Notes: generated from the letters alone by a model not told the origin. Shown: positions 50,466 through 60,087, counted from the first letter of the stretch. The stretch: 64,000 nt of DNA from Pontixanthobacter aquaemixtae (GCF_009827395.1 NZ_WTYX01000001.1:522001-586000), one strand, 5' to 3'. Numbers and translations are program-made.

Positions 50466-51182
50466 ATGCCAAATCGTTTTTGTCTGACTACGGCTCTCGT
50501 GCCTCTATTGGCGATTGCTGCATGTAGTGACGGAGCCAATGACGGGCAGGGCGGAGAGCCGGACCCGGCGACCGAGCAAGCTCTCAACGACCAGATTATG
50601 GTCGATCCCGATCTGGCCAACCAGAACGAGGGCAACGCCGCGCTCACTGGCGGAACGGATCAATCGATTCCTCCCGAAAATATGACTCCAGCGGCGATCC
50701 AGGACGCGCGCGATCAGGCTTTTGCTCTGGTTGGCGGTAGTGACGGATTGAAAGACCTGCCCGAGGCGCAAAACGTGGAAGGGAACCGGACAGAGGCAGA
50801 AATGCTCACCGCCACAACCCGCGCTGCGGCTTTTGCGGGCAATACAAACTGTGTTGAAAACGCCAAATATTCAGCGTCTTGGGCGGCAAACCTTCCAACG
50901 GTTTTCCCAGTCTATCCGCGCGGTAGCACCAAGGAAGCCGCCGGTACCAACATGGGCGGGTGTTCTCTTAGGACAGTGACGTTCCTGTCACCGGTCCCGC
51001 TTGAGGAGGTACTGGCGTTCTATTTCAGCCGGGCCACCACGGCCGGATATTCGACGCAGCATGTGGTTCAGGATGGGGACAACGTCCTCAGCGGAACCAA
51101 GGGCAAGGCATCCTATGTCATTTACGGGCGCCAGCTTCCCTCGGGCCTCACCGAAGTGGATCTCATCACTTCGGGGCACTAA
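50466..51182 (+). CDS. Predicted lipoprotein of unknown function
   Basis: A 238-residue lipoprotein: MPNRFCLTTALVPLLAIAAC (lipobox IAAC), then an acidic Asn/Gln/Asp-rich linker, then a folded C-terminal part (ASWAANLPTVFPVYPRGS, later YFSRATTAGYSTQHVVQDGDNVLSGTKGKASYVIYGRQL). The C-terminal part resembles periplasmic proteins of the kind often annotated only as lipoprotein. ATG 50466 has GGAGG 6-10 bases upstream. No function assigned. Converges on astD with one base between stops. Confidence 0.75.
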   Translation: MPNRFCLTTALVPLLAIAACSDGANDGQGGEPDPATEQALNDQIMVDPDLANQNEGNAALTGGTDQSIPPENMTPAAIQDARDQAFALVGGSDGLKDLPEAQNVEGNRTEAEMLTATTRAAAFAGNTNCVENAKYSASWAANLPTVFPVYPRGSTKEAAGTNMGGCSLRTVTFLSPVPLEEVLAFYFSRATTAGYSTQHVVQDGDNVLSGTKGKASYVIYGRQLPSGLTEVDLITSGH

Positions 51183-51183
51183 A

Positions 51184-52599
51184 TCAGCTTTGCGACAAGC
51201 CGACACCGATCGTCGCTCTCGGCTGGTCCATTTCGGTACTGGCAACCGGATAGGCACAGTAATCTGCCGCGTAATAGGCCGCAGGGCGATGATTGCCCGA
51301 CAGACCCAGGCCTCCGAATGGTGCCTTTGACGATGCGCCGTTGGTCGGGCGGTTCCAATTGACAATGCCCGCACGGACATTCGCCCAGAAACGATTGTAA
51401 TCTTGCGGGCTCCCGCCGATCAGCGATGCCGACAGGCCGAAGCGCGTGCGGTTTGCCTCTGCAATCGCGGCGTCAAAATCATTGACCTTGATGACTTGCA
51501 GCAATGGCCCGAACAATTCGACATCGGGCCGGTCTGCCATTGCGGTGGTGTCAATAATCGCCGGTGACAGGAATGGCAGATCATCATTGGGCCGCGTCAT
51601 GTGGCGAATGGCCTTTCCGCCATTGGACAGGAAATAGAGGAAACTCTCGACCAGCTGGTCGGCCGCGGCATTGTCGATAACCGGCCCCATAAAGGGCGCC
51701 GGATCGGCAAAGGGTTCGCCCACAATGATCCGGCTGACAAGCGATTTAAGCTCGTCCATGATCGGATCATACATACTGTCTTTGATGATCAACCGGCGCG
51801 CCGCCGTGCATCGCTGGCCCGCAGAGGTGAAGGCAGATTGCACGATCAGGGCTGCGGCATCGGTGATTTTCGGCGTGTCGATGACCACGATGGGGTTGTT
51901 GCCGCCCATTTCCAGTGCGACGATCTTGCCCGGGTTGTTCGCCAGCTTCTTATTAATGGCGATGCCTGCCTGCGCCGATCCGGTGAACAAAACGCCATCA
52001 ATCCCGCGATGCGCGACCAGTTCTTTCCCCTCTTCGGGGCCGCCAACAAAGAACTGCGCGACAGCCGCTGATATGCCGGCCTTGTTGAAGCATTCCATCA
52101 ACAATTGACCAACCGCTGGCGTTTTCTCGCTCGGTTTGAAAATCACGACATTGCCGGCAATCAGCGCGGGAACAATGTGCCCGTTGGGCAAATGCGCAGG
52201 GAAATTATAGGGGCCGAGCACAACCATCACGCCATGCGGCTTGTGCCGGACCGCTGATGTTCCCTGCAACGCGCTGTCGAGCTTCTTCTGCCCGGTGCGT
52301 TCTGCATAGGCGTTGACCGAGATATCGACCTTGTTGATCACCGCCTCAACTTCGGTCCGGGCTTCCCACAAGGGCTTGCCGGTTTCCTTGGCGATAAGCT
52401 CTGCCATCGGGTCGGAAACCTTGCGAACTTCGTTGGCAAAGCGGCGGCAAAGCTCGATTCGGGTGGCCAATGGCTGCGCAGCCCATGCCGGCCAGGCACG
52501 CCGCGCGCGGTCAACCGCTTCGTCCACATTTCCGGCTTTACCCCGCCAAAGCTCTTCGCCCGTGGCGGGTTGGAAAGAAATGATCTCTGTCTGCGACAC
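51184..52599 (-). CDS. astD: Succinylglutamate-semialdehyde dehydrogenase
   Basis: A 471-residue aldehyde dehydrogenase matching AstD: RHKPHGVMVVLGPYNFPAHLPNGHIVPALIAGN, LEMGGNNPIVVID (Glu), AGQRCTAARRLI (catalytic Cys), and the AstD-typical end GIVNWNRPTNGASSKAPFGGLGLSGNHRPAAYYAADYCAYPVAS. AstD oxidises N-succinylglutamate semialdehyde in arginine catabolism. The start is uncertain: GTG 52599 (VSQTEIISF, the natural N-terminus) is chosen over TTG 52641. The other ast genes are not in this window. Confidence 0.9.
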   Translation of the reverse strand: MSQTEIISFQPATGEELWRGKAGNVDEAVDRARRAWPAWAAQPLATRIELCRRFANEVRKVSDPMAELIAKETGKPLWEARTEVEAVINKVDISVNAYAERTGQKKLDSALQGTSAVRHKPHGVMVVLGPYNFPAHLPNGHIVPALIAGNVVIFKPSEKTPAVGQLLMECFNKAGISAAVAQFFVGGPEEGKELVAHRGIDGVLFTGSAQAGIAINKKLANNPGKIVALEMGGNNPIVVIDTPKITDAAALIVQSAFTSAGQRCTAARRLIIKDSMYDPIMDELKSLVSRIIVGEPFADPAPFMGPVIDNAAADQLVESFLYFLSNGGKAIRHMTRPNDDLPFLSPAIIDTTAMADRPDVELFGPLLQVIKVNDFDAAIAEANRTRFGLSASLIGGSPQDYNRFWANVRAGIVNWNRPTNGASSKAPFGGLGLSGNHRPAAYYAADYCAYPVASTEMDQPRATIGVGLSQS

Positions 52600-52783
52600 G
52601 CGGATATAACTTTCGTCTGTGGATTCGGGACAGCATCCCAAATCGAGCTGGATAGGCGAACCTGGTGAACTGCGGCTTTTAGCTTCTGGTGCCCCAAGGT
52701 CAATTTAATGCCGGTTGGTTAGCGATTGGTAGATAAAAGTCCAATTTCAAACGGAAAGCGCGATCATAGGACAGGGCTCTCAA

Positions 52784-54184
52784 TTACGGGCGATGACCCA
52801 GCGGTTCGGGCGGTTCACCATATGCCTCGGCGACGATCCGCAGCATTGCGATCTTGTCCTGCAGCGGTTGCCAGTCGTCGCGCTGATCAATCGCGGACCA
52901 CAGCGTTTCAACCTCGTCGATCAGCATCGATTGCGGCGATCCCTCGTGCCAATAGGGATGGTCGCTTTGCATCGCTGCATATCCTTGCAGAGCATCCGCC
53001 AATTCGCCTTCAGCGCCGCGGCCGCCGCGATGCTTGTAGAAAAACGCATCGGGCTGTTCGCCGCTTTCGCGCATCGTCTTCTCGCAGATGGCGACCAGCT
53101 GTGCATCGCGGTCTTCGCTCATTTGCCCGACGCCCAGCCGCCAGCACCACCGACGGGCAATCGCCTTCATATAGAGCGGGCCGAAGCGCTCCATTGCTGC
53201 AATCAGCGGCGGCGCATCGGCAAGCAGGCGCAATGCAACTGCCAACTGGCCGCAATTCCAATGCAGCGCTTCCGGCTGGCGGCCAAAGGCATAGAGGCCA
53301 TTGTGATCGAAATAGGCGGCGGTGAAGCCAGGGTCCCATTTGGGCAGCCAGCGCCACGGGCCATAATCGAAACTCTCGCCCGAAATGTTCATATTGTCGG
53401 TATTGAGCACACCATGAACAAATCCCGCGACCATCCAACTGGCCGCGAGATCGGCCAACCGTTCGACGACCTGGTGCATCAGTTGCACAGCCGGCTCATC
53501 GCGGCCCGGGGCGTCGTCCGGTGGCGGCGGGCCGGGGAAATGTTCCAGACAATAGGCAACAAGCTGTGCCATATGCTCCGGTTCTTCGATTGCGAGAAGC
53601 CGCTGGAACGTTCCGATCCTGATATGCCCATGGCTCAATCTGACCATGACCGATGATCGGGTGGGGGATGGTTCGTCACCTCGGGTCAGCGCTTCGCCGG
53701 TTTCGACAATCGAAAAGGTCTTTGACGTGTTAACGCCCAGCGCCTCGAGAAATTCTGTCGCAAGTATTTCGCGGACGCCGCCCTTCAGCGTGAGCCGTCC
53801 GTCTCCTGCGCGGCTGTAAGGCGTCTGGCCGGAGCCTTTGGTCCCAAGGTCGAGCAATCGCCCATCGGACCCGCGCATTTGCGCAAACAGGAAACCCCGT
53901 CCGTCGCCGATCTCCGGATTGTACTGCCGGAACTGGTGGCCATGATATCGCAGCGCGAGCGGCTGCGGGAGATTGTCTTTCAACGGCTTGAAACGTCCGA
54001 AATGGCCAATCCATTCGGCATCGCTCAAGCCGGCCAAACCAATGGTGGCCGCATGCCTGTTATTGCGGAAACGTATTTGCGTTTCGGGAAAGTCAGCCGC
54101 TGAGACGGGATCGCCAAGCCAGTCCTTCAATCCATCTATGGCTGTGTCCGGGCGATAGTTCGCATCTTGCGGTTCTGCCGTCAT
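52784..54184 (-). CDS. selO: SelO family protein adenylyltransferase (YdiU)
   Basis: A 466-residue pseudokinase-fold enzyme that AMPylates proteins (shown for the E. coli and human homologues). Family signatures: YHGHQFRQYNPEIGDGRGFLF, DLGTKGSGQTPYSRAGDGRLTLKGGVRE, VMVRLSHGHIRIGTFQ and GVLNTDNMNISGESFDYGPWRWL (the metal-binding/catalytic-type Asp). ATG 54184 begins the usual N-terminus; the frame is open to 54253. Bacterial SelO links to redox stress. Divergent from the hydrolase gene (73-base gap). Confidence 0.93.
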   Translation of the reverse strand: MTAEPQDANYRPDTAIDGLKDWLGDPVSAADFPETQIRFRNNRHAATIGLAGLSDAEWIGHFGRFKPLKDNLPQPLALRYHGHQFRQYNPEIGDGRGFLFAQMRGSDGRLLDLGTKGSGQTPYSRAGDGRLTLKGGVREILATEFLEALGVNTSKTFSIVETGEALTRGDEPSPTRSSVMVRLSHGHIRIGTFQRLLAIEEPEHMAQLVAYCLEHFPGPPPPDDAPGRDEPAVQLMHQVVERLADLAASWMVAGFVHGVLNTDNMNISGESFDYGPWRWLPKWDPGFTAAYFDHNGLYAFGRQPEALHWNCGQLAVALRLLADAPPLIAAMERFGPLYMKAIARRWCWRLGVGQMSEDRDAQLVAICEKTMRESGEQPDAFFYKHRGGRGAEGELADALQGYAAMQSDHPYWHEGSPQSMLIDEVETLWSAIDQRDDWQPLQDKIAMLRIVAEAYGEPPEPLGHRP

Positions 54185-54257
54185 CGCGCGATAGTGGGGC
54201 GGCGCGCTTCGCTTCGCAAGGCGTAACGGATCAGCTTTGGGGAATAACCGCAAAACT

Positions 54258-55130
54258 ATGGAAAAAGCGTATGTTGACCGCTTCTGGAATAGTCCGGACG
54301 GCCTAAAGCTTCATTTTCGGGATTATCCCGCGCGCGATACCGAGGGAGAAGGCCGCATTCCCGTGCTGTGTATGCATGGGCTTACCCGCAACGCGCGCGA
54401 TTTTGCGGCACTGGCAGAACATATTTCCGCTTCGCGCCGCGTCATCGTTCCGGAAATGCGCGGGCGAGGCGACAGCGAATATGCAAGGGATTCGGCGACT
54501 TACAATCCGGTTACCTATGTCGGAGATGTTCTGGCCTTGCTCGCGCAGGAAGAGATTTCCCGGTTTGCCGCCATCGGCACGTCTTTGGGCGGGCTGATGA
54601 CGATGCTCATGGCGGCGACCGATGAAAGCAAAATCGCCGCGGTCGTGCTCAACGATGTCGGGCCGGTTGTTGATCCGGAAGGGATCGAACGAATCCGCGA
54701 ATATGTCGGGCAAGGGCGCAGCTATCCCTCATGGATGCACGCGGCCCGCGCATTGCAGGATCTTCACGCGTCCTCCTTCCCCAAATTTACCGTCGATGAT
54801 TGGCTCAACATGGCCAAAAGCGGGATGGTGGTTCAGCAGAACGGGCGGATCGGGTTTGATTATGACATGACCATCGCCGAACCGTTCCAGCAAGATGAAG
54901 GCGCTGCACCGCCCGATTTGTGGCCCGCTTTTGAGGCTTTGGCGGGCCGGCCGATGTTGATTGTGCGCGGTGCGATGTCAGACCTTTTGACGAGTGAAAC
55001 GCTTGCCGAAATGCAAAAGCGCATCCCGCAAGCACAATCGGTTACGATAGCCGATATCGGGCACGCGCCAACGCTGGACGAGCTGGAGGCAGTTGCAGCA
55101 ATTGATCAATTGCTGGCGCAGGTGCCATGA
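54258..55130 (+). CDS. Alpha/beta hydrolase
   Basis: A 290-residue alpha/beta hydrolase: VLCMHGLTRNARDFAALAEHI (oxyanion HG), nucleophile elbow AAIGTSLGGLMTML (Ser in GTSLGG), and AQSVTIADIGHAPTLDE with the catalytic His. VIVPEMRGRGDSEYARD is the standard RGRG motif. Substrate unknown. ATG 54258 is preferred to TTG 54237. Its stop overlaps the glycosyltransferase gene start by 4 bases. Confidence 0.87.
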   Translation: MEKAYVDRFWNSPDGLKLHFRDYPARDTEGEGRIPVLCMHGLTRNARDFAALAEHISASRRVIVPEMRGRGDSEYARDSATYNPVTYVGDVLALLAQEEISRFAAIGTSLGGLMTMLMAATDESKIAAVVLNDVGPVVDPEGIERIREYVGQGRSYPSWMHAARALQDLHASSFPKFTVDDWLNMAKSGMVVQQNGRIGFDYDMTIAEPFQQDEGAAPPDLWPAFEALAGRPMLIVRGAMSDLLTSETLAEMQKRIPQAQSVTIADIGHAPTLDELEAVAAIDQLLAQVP

Positions 55131-56290
55131 CCAGAAATGCGGGCGCCAAGAAGCAGACGCGGCCACGGATTCTCCATCTTCACTCAACCTTTGCAGCCGG
55201 CGGGAAAGAAATTCGCTGCGCGCAATTGATCAACGCATTCGGGAACAAGGTCGAACACGAAATCGTCTCGGCTGTACCAGAAAGCATGGAAGCTCGGGCG
55301 CTGATTTCCGGCAAACTTCCAGTAACTTATCCCGATGACTTTCCGTCGCTTCAAGGAAAGCCACTGCCGCCGCGCTTGCTGCGGATTGCCAAAGCGATGA
55401 AGCCCTATGATCTGGTTCTGACTTACAATTGGGGGGCGATGGATGCGGTGATGGCGCATACGTTGTTCGGCGATGCATTGAAGCTGCCGCCGCTGATCCA
55501 CCATGAGGATGGCTTTAACGAGGACGAACAAGAAAAGCTCAAAGCCAAGCGCAACTGGTTTCGCCGGCTGGCTCTGGGCAAAACTTCTGCCTTGGTGGTT
55601 CCGTCTGAACAGCTTGAGGAAATCGCGCTCGAGGTGTGGTACCAGCCGATGACCCGGGTGAAGCGGATTTCCAACGGGATCGAAACGCGGGCCTTTGCCA
55701 AGAAACCCAAACCCGATGCATTGACCGGACTGGTCAAGCAGGCAGGAGAAAAATGGGTCGGAACGCTGGCCGGCATGCGCGAGGTCAAGAATTTACCAAG
55801 ATTGGTGCGCGCATTTGCCGGCCTTCCCGATGACTGGCGCCTGGTGATCGTCGGAGAAGGACCTGAACGCCAAGCGATCGAGCAAGAAGCAATCCGGCTT
55901 GGGATCAGCGATCGGGTCCATTTGCCCGGCTTCGCCGCCAATCCCGCGCGCTATGTCGGGCTGTTCGACATATTTGCGCTGTCTTCTGATACCGAACAAT
56001 TCCCGATCTCCGTAGTCGAAGCGATGGCTGCGGGTTTGCCGGTGGCATCGACCAAGGTCGGCGACGTTGCGGAAATGGTCAGCGAGGCAAACGTGCGCTT
56101 CATCACTGACAAGGCGAACGCTGCTGAGTTGGCCAGTGCGTTGCAGGCGCTGGCGGAAGATCCGGCGCTGCGGAAATCGGTGGGCGAAGCAAACCGTGTC
56201 AAAGCGCTGGAAGAGTATGATCAGAAAGTCATGATCGACAGCTATCGGCGGCTCTACAGCTCGGCCATGGGGCAGGTGATTGCGCGATAG
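55127..56290 (+). CDS. Glycosyltransferase family 4
   Basis: A 387-residue GT-B glycosyltransferase. N-domain: RILHLHSTFAAGGKEIRCAQL; C-domain: GTLAGMREVKNLPRLVRAFAGL, LVIVGEGPERQAIEQEA, HLPGFAANPARYVGLFDIFALSSDTEQFPISVVEAMAAGLPV with the EX7E motif (EQFPISVVE). The acceptor and sugar are not predictable; no other polysaccharide gene is nearby. It is translationally coupled to the hydrolase upstream (4-base overlap). Confidence 0.92.
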   Translation: MTRNAGAKKQTRPRILHLHSTFAAGGKEIRCAQLINAFGNKVEHEIVSAVPESMEARALISGKLPVTYPDDFPSLQGKPLPPRLLRIAKAMKPYDLVLTYNWGAMDAVMAHTLFGDALKLPPLIHHEDGFNEDEQEKLKAKRNWFRRLALGKTSALVVPSEQLEEIALEVWYQPMTRVKRISNGIETRAFAKKPKPDALTGLVKQAGEKWVGTLAGMREVKNLPRLVRAFAGLPDDWRLVIVGEGPERQAIEQEAIRLGISDRVHLPGFAANPARYVGLFDIFALSSDTEQFPISVVEAMAAGLPVASTKVGDVAEMVSEANVRFITDKANAAELASALQALAEDPALRKSVGEANRVKALEEYDQKVMIDSYRRLYSSAMGQVIAR

Positions 56291-56293
56291 GGC

Positions 56294-56319
56294 GTGAATG
56301 CGGGGGAAACCCGCTTCAC
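56294..56319 (+). terminator. Hairpin after the glycosyltransferase gene
   Basis: GTGAA (56294-56298) pairs with TTCAC (56315-56319) and GCGGG (56300-56304) with CCCGC (56310-56314), loop GGAAA, just after the stop at 56290. GCGTGAA can also pair with TTCACGC (56326-56332), an alternative fold. No T-run follows, so termination is uncertain. Confidence 0.4.
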
Positions 56320-56395
56320 CTTCGGTTCACGCTGCGGGGGACACAGATCAATCTTGAATTGCATCGCCGCGCCCATCGGCTAAAGACGGCGAAAC

Positions 56396-56408
56396 CTTAA
56401 CAGTTAAG
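56396..56408. promoter_or_regulatory. Palindrome CTTAACAGTTAAG before the YfgM-like gene
   Basis: A perfect 6-bp-arm palindrome with a single central base. It ends 5 bases before the TTG start at 56413, in the position where a ribosome-binding site would be expected. It could be an operator; its place also hints that translation starts further downstream (GTG 56428). Confidence 0.35.
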
Positions 56409-56412
56409 CAGA

Positions 56413-57219
56413 TTGGATGCGCCACAAGTGGCCCTGACACCTTCAAACACACCAGAAAATTCCACCGACAAGCGCAAGGAACGCGCTGCTGCACAGGAAG
56501 ACGTCCTGCTGCGCGAAGTCGACGAAGCGGTCCGTCAGGACGAGCTTTCCAGCTCCCTGGACAAATACGGCAAGCCGTTGCTGGCAATTGTGGTTCTTGG
56601 GCTGGCGGCTTTTGCTGCCTACCTGTTCATTTGGGTGCCGAGCCGCGAAGGTCCGCGCGAAGCACAGTCTGAAACGCTTGTCAGTGCTTTGGACCAGATC
56701 GAGGCGGGCAATATCCAGACCGGCTCTGCAACTCTGGATGGTTTGGCCGCAGAGGGTGAAGGCGGCGCCAAAACCGCCGCCATGATGCTGCAAGCCGGGA
56801 TCGCCCAGCAACAGGGCAAGGCTGAAGAAGCGGCAAAGATTTTTGCGGCGGTGGCTGCTGATGAAGATGCGCCGCAGGCCTATCGCGATCTGGCGGTTAT
56901 CCGCGAAATCACCGCCACTTTCGACACGCGCAAGCCGGAAGATATCGTCGCCCGGCTCAAGCCTTTGGCGGTTCCCGAAAATGCTTTTTATGGCAGCGCG
57001 GGCGAATTGCTCGCCATCGCCTATCTCGAACAAGGCAAGCGGCAAGAAGCCGGTGATCTGCTGGCGGCAATTTCCAAATCTGATGATGTTCCCGACAGTT
57101 TGCGTTCGCGGGCAAGGCAGATGGCCGGGCAGCTCGGCGTCGACGCCATCGAAGATGTTGACGAGGTGCTAGAGGAAAGCAGAATTGAATCTGCGCCCGG
57201 CGCGCCTCCAGCCCAGTGA
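56413..57219 (+). CDS. YfgM-like tetratricopeptide membrane protein
   Basis: A 268-residue protein: a charged cytoplasmic N-terminus, one membrane helix at about 54-75 (LLAIVVLGLAAFAAYLFIWVP), and a periplasmic TPR-like part (KTAAMMLQAGIAQQQGKAEEAAKIF, LLAIAYLEQGKRQEAGDLL). This is the YfgM/DUF2133 type, a chaperone partner of the Sec translocon in E. coli. Always next to bamB in proteobacteria, as here. The start is doubtful: TTG 56413 or GTG 56428; no ATG or good ribosome-binding site fits. Confidence 0.82.
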   Translation: MDAPQVALTPSNTPENSTDKRKERAAAQEDVLLREVDEAVRQDELSSSLDKYGKPLLAIVVLGLAAFAAYLFIWVPSREGPREAQSETLVSALDQIEAGNIQTGSATLDGLAAEGEGGAKTAAMMLQAGIAQQQGKAEEAAKIFAAVAADEDAPQAYRDLAVIREITATFDTRKPEDIVARLKPLAVPENAFYGSAGELLAIAYLEQGKRQEAGDLLAAISKSDDVPDSLRSRARQMAGQLGVDAIEDVDEVLEESRIESAPGAPPAQ

Positions 57220-57267
57220 TTTTTGTCCAATAGACCCGACCGCAGCGACAAGCAGGATTTCGACCCT

Positions 57268-58617
57268 ATGACCCGTAAATATCTTTCAAATATCGGCCGT
57301 ATCGCTGCCGGAGCCGTGCTGCTTGGTAGCATTGCCGCCTGTAGCGGGGGCCTGTTCGGCGGCGGCGATTCCAAGACGACGCCGACATTGGGCGAGCGCA
57401 AGCCCGTTCTTTCACAGATCGAACGCGGCGCGACGGTCGATACCTCGCTATCCGGTGTTTCGGTGGTCCTTCCCCCTCCGGTAGCCAATACCGAATGGGC
57501 GCAAGCGGGCGGGAATGCCGCCAAGTCGAACGGCCACGTTGCGCTTGCCGAAAACCCGACGCAGGTCTGGACCGCGCAAATAGCCGGCTCGACCAACCGG
57601 CGGCGGCTGGCCGCATCGCCCGTAGTTGGCGGCGGAATGTTGATCGCTGTCGATACAGACGGCGTGGTTCATGCGTTTGATAGCCAGTCTGGCGCACGTC
57701 GCTGGCGGCACCAGATGCAAGTGGATGGCGATTTGCAGGGCTCTGCCTTTGGCGGGGGCGCAAGCTATGCCGCGGGTACGGTCTATGCCACCAACGGTAT
57801 TGGCGAAGTTGCCGCTCTTGATGCGCAGACCGGTGCCGAAAAGTGGAAAGTGCAACCTGCAGGTCCGCTTCGCGGAGCACCGACAATCGCGTTTAATTCC
57901 GCCTATGTGATGACGCAGGATAACCAGATTTTTGCGCTGAGCATCACCGACGGTTCGATCCTGTGGCAGGAATCCGGGTCGAGCACTCAGGCTGGCGTGT
58001 TCGGGGTCGCCGCACCATCGGCGGGCCAAGGTTCGATTATCGCCGGCTACAGCTCGGGCGAATTGGCCGCATACCGTTATGAAAATGGCCGGACCTTGTG
58101 GGCGGATGCGCTTGCACGGACTTCGATTTCGACAAAAGTGGGCGCGCTGACCGATATCGATGCGGATCCGATCATCGACAATGGGCGCGTTTATGCGCTG
58201 GGCCAGGGCGGCCGGATGGCGGCTTACGAGCTGGTTACCGGGCAGCGTATCTGGGAAATCCGCGTGGCCGGAATCTCGACACCGGCGATCGCCGGTGAAT
58301 GGATCTTTGCCCTGACCGATGACGCCCGCTTGCTCGCAATTGCGCGCGCCACCGGCAAAATCCGCTGGATCAGCCAATTGGCGCGTTTCGAGGATGAAGA
58401 GGACAAAGAGGGCCCGATCTTCTGGACTGGCCCGGTTCTGGCTGGAAACAGCCTGTGGGCCGCCAGCACCGATGGCCAGATTTATCGCATGAGCACGGGT
58501 GAGGGCTCTGCCGCTCTCTATCGTGATTTGAAAACGCCAGTATCGCTTGCGCCGATTGTGGCCAATTCGACGCTGTATGTGCTCGATGACAGCGGACGCA
58601 TCCACGCTTATCGCTAA
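57268..58617 (+). CDS. bamB: Outer-membrane assembly lipoprotein BamB
   Basis: A 449-residue lipoprotein with signal KYLSNIGRIAAGAVLLGSIAAC (lipobox IAAC) and eight-bladed PQQ-like WD repeats, e.g. AFDSQSGARRWRHQMQ, ALDAQTGAEKWKVQ, ALSITDGSILWQE, AYELVTGQRIWEIRVAG, AIARATGKIRWISQ. BamB scaffolds the BAM complex that inserts beta-barrel proteins. ATG 57268 has AGGATT upstream; the frame is open to 57223. Follows the YfgM-like gene by 48 bases, the standard pair. Confidence 0.93.
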   Translation: MTRKYLSNIGRIAAGAVLLGSIAACSGGLFGGGDSKTTPTLGERKPVLSQIERGATVDTSLSGVSVVLPPPVANTEWAQAGGNAAKSNGHVALAENPTQVWTAQIAGSTNRRRLAASPVVGGGMLIAVDTDGVVHAFDSQSGARRWRHQMQVDGDLQGSAFGGGASYAAGTVYATNGIGEVAALDAQTGAEKWKVQPAGPLRGAPTIAFNSAYVMTQDNQIFALSITDGSILWQESGSSTQAGVFGVAAPSAGQGSIIAGYSSGELAAYRYENGRTLWADALARTSISTKVGALTDIDADPIIDNGRVYALGQGGRMAAYELVTGQRIWEIRVAGISTPAIAGEWIFALTDDARLLAIARATGKIRWISQLARFEDEEDKEGPIFWTGPVLAGNSLWAASTDGQIYRMSTGEGSAALYRDLKTPVSLAPIVANSTLYVLDDSGRIHAYR

Positions 58618-58713
58618 GGCCGACGTTAAGAAGTCCTGACAATCTGCTCCACCTCGGTACGCCTCGTCCAAGCGTTACGCGGGTCTTAACCCTTTCGCGC
58701 TATGCGGGCGGGA

Positions 58714-60087
58714 ATGGATACGCACCACAATAATTCCGCGCCAGCGCGCGGGGCATCACTGCCAAAAAGCGACGTCTCTGCGGCAGTCGGCTTTGTTGGC
58801 CTGTTCGGGCTGTTTGCGTGGATCTTGTTCTGCCGCAATTATGGCGTGATTGCAGAGACTTTCGGCCTGTCCGGCCCAAGGGAGCCGATGTCGGGCCCCT
58901 ATGCCGCATTGGCGGCATTGCTGTTCACAAGCGTGCCGATGGTGCTGTGGTCGGTCTGTGTCGACAAGGTTCATCGCCGGGCCTCAACCGGGATTGATTG
59001 GGACAATCCGCGCAAATCATCCGAAGTGCGAAGTGTCACGTTGACCAAGTTGACCGGCTTGTGGGCGACCTGGGTAATCATCGGCTTCTTCTATTGCGTC
59101 GCGCGGTGGTATTGGTCGGGCCAATATCTGTTTGCGATGCAGGTTATCGGCGCTGCGGCAATTCCGATGTTCATTCTATCGGTGCCCTATGTCCGGTGGC
59201 TGGATCGGGTGATGATCAATCCGCGCGATCATGCGTGGCATTTCGGCGCGATGCTGCTGGGCCGCGAGGCCTATGACCCCGAAGAGGTCAAGAAGCACTG
59301 GCGGGCGTGGATCATCAAGGGATTCTTCGGCGCATTCATGATTTCGATCCTCCCCGGCGGATTCGCCGCCGTGGTGACGGCGGACCTGACCGACATCATG
59401 AATGATCCGGTGCGTTTCGGCATTCTGATGATCGAACTGCTATTCGTGGTCGATGTGCAGATCGGGACGGTCGGCTATCTGGTCACCATGCGCCCACTCG
59501 ACGCGCAAATCCGCAGCGGGAACCCGTTCCTGTCCGGCTGGCTTGCCGCGATGATCTGTTATCCGCCGCTGGTCTTTGCCTTCATGGGCGCCGACGGGAT
59601 GATCGCTTATGAGGTCAACACGGCGGGATGGAGCCACTGGTTCGCCGGAAATGGCGTGGCGCTATATGCTTGGGCCTTCTGGCTTATATTCCTGACCGGA
59701 ATTTACGCTTGGGCGACGATTGCATTCGGCATTCGCTTTTCCAATCTGACCTATCGCGGCGTTTTGACCAATGGTCCCTACCGCTTCACCCGGCATCCGG
59801 CCTATCTGTCAAAAAACCTGTTCTGGTGGTGCGCGACAATGCCATTCCTGGTGACCAGCCATTCGATGGTCGACGTTGTCCGCAACACGTTCTTCCTCGG
59901 CGTGGTCAGCGCGATTTACTATTGGCGCGCGAAGACCGAAGAGAAGCACTTGCTGCAGGAAGATCCGAAATACCGCGAGTATCACGCATGGATGGAAGAG
60001 AACGGGCTGCTCACCCGTCCACTATCGATTCTCAAGCGGCGACTGCGCCCGCGCGGACCGGTGCTGCATGCCGAACCGGCTGAATGA
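58714..60087 (+). CDS. Isoprenylcysteine methyltransferase-like polytopic membrane protein
   Basis: A 457-residue membrane protein with about ten helices. The C-terminal part carries the ICMT/phospholipid-methyltransferase signature NGPYRFTRHPAYLSKNLFWW (SAM/phosphate-contact Arg-His-Pro) and EEKHLLQEDPKYREYHAWMEE. The N-terminal ~250 residues add several extra helices. The methyl acceptor is unknown. ATG 58714 is chosen; another ATG is at 58702, and neither has a clean ribosome-binding site. Confidence 0.8.
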   Translation: MDTHHNNSAPARGASLPKSDVSAAVGFVGLFGLFAWILFCRNYGVIAETFGLSGPREPMSGPYAALAALLFTSVPMVLWSVCVDKVHRRASTGIDWDNPRKSSEVRSVTLTKLTGLWATWVIIGFFYCVARWYWSGQYLFAMQVIGAAAIPMFILSVPYVRWLDRVMINPRDHAWHFGAMLLGREAYDPEEVKKHWRAWIIKGFFGAFMISILPGGFAAVVTADLTDIMNDPVRFGILMIELLFVVDVQIGTVGYLVTMRPLDAQIRSGNPFLSGWLAAMICYPPLVFAFMGADGMIAYEVNTAGWSHWFAGNGVALYAWAFWLIFLTGIYAWATIAFGIRFSNLTYRGVLTNGPYRFTRHPAYLSKNLFWWCATMPFLVTSHSMVDVVRNTFFLGVVSAIYYWRAKTEEKHLLQEDPKYREYHAWMEENGLLTRPLSILKRRLRPRGPVLHAEPAE

